64,000 nucleotides of DNA from Ampullaceana balthica (taxonomy: Eukaryota > Mollusca > Gastropoda > Lymnaeidae). Made by a program: the position numbers and the translations under genes. Location of the stretch: contig CALYLW010000209.1 in the NCBI GenBank assembly GCA_944989445.1, positions 25,001 to 89,000 of the forward strand, read 5' to 3'. Below, one piece after another: positions 57,331 through 64,000 of the stretch. The notes under the pieces are model-generated. The model did no database searches. It was not told the origin of the DNA and was given only the letters and a program-made list of their open reading frames with translations. The number at the start of each line of letters is the position of its first letter. The stretch's first letter is position 1.

Positions 57331-60300
57331 CTGGAAAGAGTAAGACATTTACATAACTTGCTTGGATTGATACGCTGGAAAGAGTAAGACATTTACATAA
57401 CTTGCTTGGATTGATACGCTGGAAAGAGTAGACATTTACATAACTTGCTTGGATTGATACGCTGGAAAGAGTAAGACATTTACATAACTTGCTTGGATTG
57501 ATACGCTGGAAAGAGTAAGACATTTACATAACTTGCTTGGATTGATACGCTGGAAAGAGTAAGACATTTACATAACTTGCTTGGATTGATACGCTGGAAA
57601 GAGTAAGACATTTACATAACTTGCTTGGATTGATACGCTGGAAAGAGTAAGACATTTACATAACTTGCTTGGATTGATACGCTGGAAAGAGTAAGACATT
57701 TACATAACTTGCTTGGATTGATACGCTGGAAAGAGTAAGACATTTACATAACTTGCTTGGATTGATACGCTGGAAAGAGTAAGACATTTACATAACTTGC
57801 TTGGATTGATACGCTGGAAAGAGTAAGACATTTACATAACTTGCTTGGATTGATACGCTGGAAAGAGTAAGACATTTACATAACTTGCTTGGATTGATAC
57901 GCTGGAAAGAGTAAGACATTTACATAACTTGCTTGGATTGATACGCTGGAAAGAGTAAGACATTTACATAACTTGCTTGGATTGATACGCTGGAAAGAGT
58001 AAGACATTTACATAACTTGCTTGGATTGATACGCTGGAAAGAGTAAGACATTTACATAACTTGCTTGGATTGATACGCTGGAAAGAGTAAGACATTTACA
58101 TAACTTGCTTGGATTGATACGCTGGAAAGAGTAAGACATTTACATAACTTGCTTGGATTGATACGCTGGAAAGAGTAAGACATTTACATAACTTGCTTGG
58201 ATTGATACGCTGGAAAGAGTAAGACATTTACATAACTTGCTTGGATTGATACGCTGGAAAGAGTAAGACATTTACATAACTTGCTTGGATTGATACGCTG
58301 GAAAGAGTAAGACATTTACATAACTTGCTTGGATTGATACGCTGGAAAGAGTAAGACATTTACATAACTTGCTTGGATTGATACGCTGGAAAGAGTAAGA
58401 CATTTACATAACTTGCTTGGATTGATACGCTGGAAAGAGTAAGACATTTACATAACTTGCTTGGATTGATACGCTGGAAAGAGTAAGACATTTACATAAC
58501 TTGCTTGGATTGATACGCTGGAAAGAGTAAGACATTTACATAACTTGCTTGGATTGATACGCTGGAAAGAGTAAGACATTTACATAACTTGCTTGGATTG
58601 ATACGCTGGAAAGAGTAAGACATTTACATAACTTGCTTGGATTGATACGCTGGAAAGAGTAAGACATTTACATAACTTGCTTGGATTGATACGCTGGAAA
58701 GAGTAAGACATTTACATAACTTGCTTGGATTGATACGCTGGAAAGAGTAAGACATTTACATAACTTGCTTGGATTGATACGCTGGAAAGAGTAAGACATT
58801 TACATAACTTGCTTGGATTGATACGCTGGAAAGAGTAAGACATTTACATAACTTGCTTGGATTGATACGCTGGAAAGAGTAAGACATTTACATAACTTGC
58901 TTGGATTGATACGCTGGAAAGAGTAAGACATTTACATAACTTGCTTGGATTGATACGCTGGAAAGAGTAAGACATTTACATAACTTGCTTGGATTGATAC
59001 GCTGGAAAGAGTAAGACATTTACATAACTTGCTTGGATTGATACGCTGGAAAGAGTAAGACATTTACATAACTTGCTTGGATTGATACGCTGGAAAGAGT
59101 AAGACATTTACATAACTTGCTTGGATTGATACGCTGGAAAGAGTAAGACATTTACATAACTTGCTTGGATTGATACGCTGGAAAGAGTAAGACATTTACA
59201 TAACTTGCTTGGATTGATACGCTGGAAAGAGTAAGACATTTACATAACTTGCTTGGATTGATACGCTGGAAAGAGTAAGACATTTACATAACTTGCTTGG
59301 ATTGATACGCTGGAAAGAGTAAGACATTTACATAACTTGCTTGGATTGATACGCTGGAAAGAGTAAGACATTTACATAACTTGCTTGGATTGATACGCTG
59401 GAAAGAGTAAGACATTTACATAACTTGCTTGGATTGATACGCTGGAAAGAGTAAGACATTTACATAACTTGCTTGGATTGATACGCTGGAAAGAGTAAGA
59501 CATTTACATAACTTGCTTGGATTGATACGCTGGAAAGAGTAAGACATTTACATAACTTGCTTGGATTGATACGCTGGAAAGAGTAAGACATTTACATAAC
59601 TTGCTTGGATTGATACGCTGGAAAGAGTAAGACATTTACATAACTTGCTTGGATTGATACGCTGGAAAGAGTAAGACATTTACATAACTTGCTTGGATTG
59701 ATACGCTGGAAAGAGTAAGACATTTACATAACTTGCTTGGATTGATACGCTGGAAAGAGTAAGACATTTACATAACTTGCTTGGATTGATACGCTGGAAA
59801 GAGTAAGACATTTACATAACTTGCTTGGATTGATACGCTGGAAAGAGTAAGACATTTACATAACTTGCTTGGATTGATACGCTGGAAAGAGTAAGACATT
59901 TACATAACTTGCTTGGATTGATACGCTGGAAAGAGTAAGACATTTACATAACTTGCTTGGATTGATACGCTGGAAAGAGTAAGACATTTACATAACTTGC
60001 TTGGATTGATACGCTGGAAAGAGTAAGACATTTACATAACTTGCTTGGATTGATACGCTGGAAAGAGTAAGACATTTACATAACTTGCTTGGATTGATAC
60101 GCTGGAAAGAGTAAGACATTTACATAACTTGCTTGGATTGATACGCTGGAAAGAGTAAGACATTTACATAACTTGCTTGGATTGATACGCTGGAAAGAGT
60201 AAGACATTTACATAACTTGCTTGGATTGATACGCTGGAAAGAGTAAGACATTTACATAACTTGCTTGGATTGATACGCTGGAAAGAGTAAGACATTTACA

Positions 60301-61056
60301 TAACTTGCTTGGATTGATACGCTGGAAAGAGTAAGACATTTACATAACTTGCTTGGATTGATACGCTGGAAAGAGTAAGACATTTACATAACTTGCTTGG
60401 ATTGATACGCTGGAAAGAGTAAGACATTTACATAACTTGCTTGGATTGATACGCTGGAAAGAGTAAGACATTTACATAACTTGCTTGGATTGATACGCTG
60501 GAAAGAGTAAGACATTTACATAACTTGCTTGGATTGATACGCTGGAAAGAGTAAGACATTTACATAACTTGCTTGGATTGATACGCTGGAAAGAGTAAGA
60601 CATTTACATAACTTGCTTGGATTGATACGCTGGAAAGAGTAAGACATTTACATAACTTGCTTGGATTGATACGCTGGAAAGAGTAAGACATTTACATAAC
60701 TTGCTTGGATTGATACGCTGGAAAGAGTAAGACATTTACATAACTTGCTTGGATTGATACGCTGGAAAGAGTAAGACATTTACATAACTTGCTTGGATTG
60801 ATACGCTGGAAAGAGTAAGACATTTACATAACTTGCTTGGATTGATACGCTGGAAAGAGTAAGACATTTACATAACTTGCTTGGATTGATACGCTGGAAA
60901 GAGTAAGACATTTACATAACTGCTGAGAACGTGGAAAGGAGACATTTACATAACTTGCTTGGATTGATACGCTGGAAAGAGTAAGACATTTACATAACTT
61001 GCTTGGATTGATACGCTGGAAAGAGTAAGACATTTACATAACTTGCTTGGATTGAT
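57331..61056 (+). repeat. 44 bp minisatellite, about 85 nearly identical copies
   Basis: Unit CTGGAAAGAGTAAGACATTT then ACATAACTTGCTTGGATTGA then TACG. The only deviations I see are a one-base deletion near 57430 and a rearranged unit at 60920-60945 (TGCTGAGAACGTGGAAAGG). Such uniformity over 3.7 kb implies recent expansion or homogenisation. Confidence 0.97.
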
Positions 61057-61686
61057 TTTCTTATTTATTCATATGCTTAAGGGGAAACTTTCATTTCTGT
61101 CATCTGTAGGAAATGACATACTCTATAGTTTACTCCTAGAAGTAGAATATTATAGAATATGCTGGAGAATGCTTTGATGCGAACATTTGGAATCCATGTT
61201 TTGAAATTAATTGAACTTTTCAATTAGAATATATGTTAATATGTTGCACATATCTAAGCTTAATAAGACTTTGACAAAATAAATTTTTTTCTTCTAAAAT
61301 TCTCTACAAAAATCTTTGTACTAAATTTCACTTTTCTAAGACAATTTAATGTAAAAGGTGTAAAAATCATCTAAATACTGAATAAATAAAGGTAAAAACA
61401 TGATTTTTTAAAAACCATGTTTTTATAAGTGGATAGGGTTGCCAGATGTCCGGTTTTTAACCGGACTGTTCGTTATTACCGTTATTTGTCCAGTTAAAAA
61501 ATTGAAGCAATACCGGACATGCATGTGTCCGGTATTTTCAATTTTCTTAGTATTTTCTTTAATTCAATACACTAGTAAGCTTTTTTAAGCAATCTTAAAA
61601 TCTTCCGATTATAGAATCGACCGTTTGACCTAATTAGGCATCGAAATTTGCAATTCGGATTGTAATAAAAAACACACCCAATGTCA
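61057..61686. other. Unassigned AT-rich sequence with a repeat-like segment
   Basis: 61437-61540 contains GGGTTGCCAGATGTCCGG and inverted TCCGG/CCGGA motifs that look like a transposon remnant. Nothing else recognised. Confidence 0.35.
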
Positions 61687-61745
61687 TCTATACTAATAAA
61701 AGGCAAAGCCCTCACTGACTCACTCACTGACTGACTGATTCATCA
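61687..61745 (+). mobile_element. Helitron-like 5' terminus
   Basis: Starts TCTATACTAATAAAAGGC immediately after an A, followed by AAAGCCCTCACTGACTCACT. The TC start in an A|T context and this leader are typical of animal Helitrons. The element continues into the satellite; the 3' end is outside the window. Confidence 0.55.
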
Positions 61746-64000
61746 CTAATTCTCCAACTTCCCGTGTAGGTAGAAGCATAAAACTTTGGGAAGTTGTCGA
61801 GTAGCCTCTCGCGACGAAAATTGGAGTAAAAGAATTTTAAAAATAACACTCATGGGGGCCGGGGGCCCAAAAACGTTTTTTTTCCTGATATGGCCTATAT
61901 AAAATTTGAAAATCACCAATTCTCCTATTTCCCGAGTAGGCAGAAGCATGAAACTTTGGGAAGTTGTTGAGTAAAAACCCGCGATGGTAACGGGAGAAAA
62001 AATATTTAAATTATCACTTCCTGGGGGCCGGGGGCCCAAATTAAGTTTTTTCCTTATATGAGCTTTATAAAAACTAAAAATCACTAATTCTCCTATTTCC
62101 CGTGTAGGTAGAAGCATGAAACACTAGGTAGTTGATAAGCACACTTCCGCGATGGTAACAAGCGGAAAAAAATATTTAAATTAACACTTACTGGGGTCTG
62201 GGGGCCCAAATGTAGTTTTTTTCTTATATAAAAAAACTGACTCATCACTAATTCTCCAACATCCCGAGTAGGTATTAGCATGAAACTTTGGGAACTTGCT
62301 GAGTACACTCTCTCAACGATAATTGGCGAATAAGAATTTTAAAATTCACACTGTTGGGGGCCCGGGGCCCAAAAACGCTTTTTTTCCTTATATGGACTCT
62401 ATAGATTATGAAATCACTAAGATTCTCATTTCTCGAGTAGGCAAAAGCATGAAACTTTGGGAAGTTGTTGAGTAAAAACCAGCGATAGCGACGGGAGGAA
62501 AAAAAATTAAAATATCACTTCCTGGGGGCCGGGGGCCCAAATGAAGTTTTTTCCTTATATGAGCTACACAAAAACTAAAAATCACAAATTCTCCTATTTC
62601 CCGTGTAGGTAGAAGCATGAAACACTAGGTAGTTGATAAGCACACTTCGCGATGGTAACAAGCGAAAAAAATATTTAAAATAACACTTAATGGGGGTCAG
62701 GGGGCCCAAATGTAGTTTTTTTCTTATATAAAAAACTGACTCATCACTAATTCTCCAACTTCCCGTGTAGGTATTAGCATGAAACTTTGGGAACTTGCTG
62801 AGTACACTCTCTCAACGATAATTGGCGAATAAGAATTTTAAAATTCACACTGTTGGGGGCCCGGGGCCCAAAAAACGCTTTTTTTTCCTTATATGGACTC
62901 TATAGATTATGAAATCACTAATTTTCTCATTTCTCGAGTAGGCAAAAGCATGAAACTTTTGGAAGTTGTTGAGTAAAAACCAGCGATAGCGACGGGAGGA
63001 AAAAAATATTAAATTATCACTTCCTGGGGGCCGGGGGCCCAAATTAAGTTTTTTCCTAATATGAGCTATATAAAAACTAAAAATCACTAATTCTCCTATT
63101 TCCCGTATAGGTAGAAGCATGAAACACTAGGTAGTGATAAGCACACTTCCGCGATGGTAACAAGCGAAAAAATATTTAAAACAAAAGCTTAATGGGGTCC
63201 GGGGGCCCAAATTTAGTTTTTGTCTTATATAAAAAACTGACTCATCACTAATTCTCCAACTCCCGTGTAGGTATTAGCATGAAACTTTGGGAAGTTGTTG
63301 AGTACGCTTCCGCGATGGTAACAGGCGAAAAAATATTCAAAATTTCACTTACTGGGGGCACAGGGGCCCAAAATGTAGTTTTTTTCCTTATATGAGTTAT
63401 ATAAAAACTGAAAATCACTAATTCTCCTAATTCCTGTGTAGGAAGTAGCATGAAACTTTGAGTAGTTGTTAAGTAACATTCTGCGATGGTAACAGGTTAA
63501 AAAAATATCTAAATTATCACTTACTGGGGGCCGGGGGCCAAAATGTAGTTTTCTTCTTATATAAAAATCTGACTCATCACTAATTGTCCAATTTCTCGTG
63601 TTGGTAGCAGCATGAAACTTTGGAGAGTTGTTAAGTACACTTCCGCAATGGTAACAGGTGAAAAAGAATTTTGAAATTCACACTCATGGGGGCCGGGGGC
63701 CCAAAAACGTTTTTTTTCCTTATTCTGGCTTTATAAAAATTAAAAATCCCTTATTCTCCTATTTCCCGAGAAGGTAGAAGCATGAAACTTTGGGTAGTTG
63801 TTGGATAACATTCCGCGATGGTAACAGGTGGAACAATTATATAAAATATCACATAACGGGGGCCGGGGGCCGAAATGTAATTTTTTTCTTATATGAGCTA
63901 TATAAAAACTGAAAATCACTAATTCTCCTATTTCACGTGTAGGTGGAAACATGAAAATTTGGGCGGTTGTTGAGTACCCTCCCGCAATGGTAGCAGACGG
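61735..64000 (+). repeat. ~167 bp satellite, about 13.5 monomers, reaching the window edge
   Basis: Monomers start ATCACTAATTCTCC near 61741, 61915, 62085, 62250, 62420, 62588, 62750, 62920, 63090, 63252, 63418, 63580, 63750 and 63920. Each has GTAGGTAGAAGCATGAAACT, GCGATGGTAACAGGCG and GGGGGCCGGGGGCCCAAA blocks. Successive monomers differ, but every third is more alike between 62085 and 63250, giving a ~503 bp higher-order unit. Confidence 0.9.

Noticed and set aside
57323..61033. 66-69 aa frames in the 44 bp array
   Set aside because: They exist only where indels break the usual stop pattern of the repeat.

Overview
The window is eukaryotic: genes are split by GT-AG introns, there is no operon structure, and it is dense in minisatellites and transposons. 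The mix suggests an invertebrate, and my best guess is a gastropod mollusc. That rests on a GMC oxidoreductase of the glucose-dehydrogenase-like animal type, an endonuclease/RT/zinc-finger LINE, a CR1/Jockey-like LINE with a matching tRNA-SINE, and Helitron-associated ~167 bp satellite DNA. No sequence here fixes the species.

Layout. 1-970 is a CA-rich microsatellite; 1000-3000 has no recognisable gene; 3000-4958 holds four tandem copies of a ~500 bp repeat. A 31 bp minisatellite of about 100 copies with a TATA-like core (5533-8668) ends 58 bases before the first codon of the main gene. That gene is a complete 11-exon GMC oxidoreductase on the + strand (8727-18904, 596 aa), and every exon junction keeps phase. 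Several introns begin or end in tandem repeats whose unit includes the splice site: exon 3 donor, exon 4 acceptor and donor, exon 7 donor, exon 8 acceptor. This is the most unusual feature of the window.

18905-26260 is repeats and nested DNA transposons, including a Mutator-like element (22944-25498) with a hAT element inside it. A second, unrecognised gene lies on the minus strand (30450 down to 26374, three visible exons, 5' end not found). It encodes a lysine/serine/proline-rich basic repeat region followed by acidic repeats. A 2.7 kb array of 30 bp units lies just upstream of its first visible acceptor. Next comes a nearly intact LINE (about 33358-37500, one premature stop), a fragment of a related LINE, and a second Mutator-like element (39082-43605) carrying a LINE fragment and three nested hAT elements. 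This element sits in the 3' end of a decayed transposase-like gene (minus strand, 43606-46638), which itself contains an in-frame 22-aa tandem expansion.

46640-50285 is more of the ~500 bp repeat in reverse orientation and a long-TIR element. 50300-57330 mixes a possible MORC-like ATPase exon, Harbinger-like and hAT MITEs, a tRNA-derived SINE and a degenerate minus-strand LINE. 57331-61056 is a nearly uniform 44 bp array of about 85 copies. 61687 to the end is a Helitron-like 5' terminus running into a ~167 bp satellite.

Only the GMC gene is confidently functional. The minus-strand basic/acidic repeat gene is plausible because three splice junctions agree in phase. Almost everything else is transposon or satellite.
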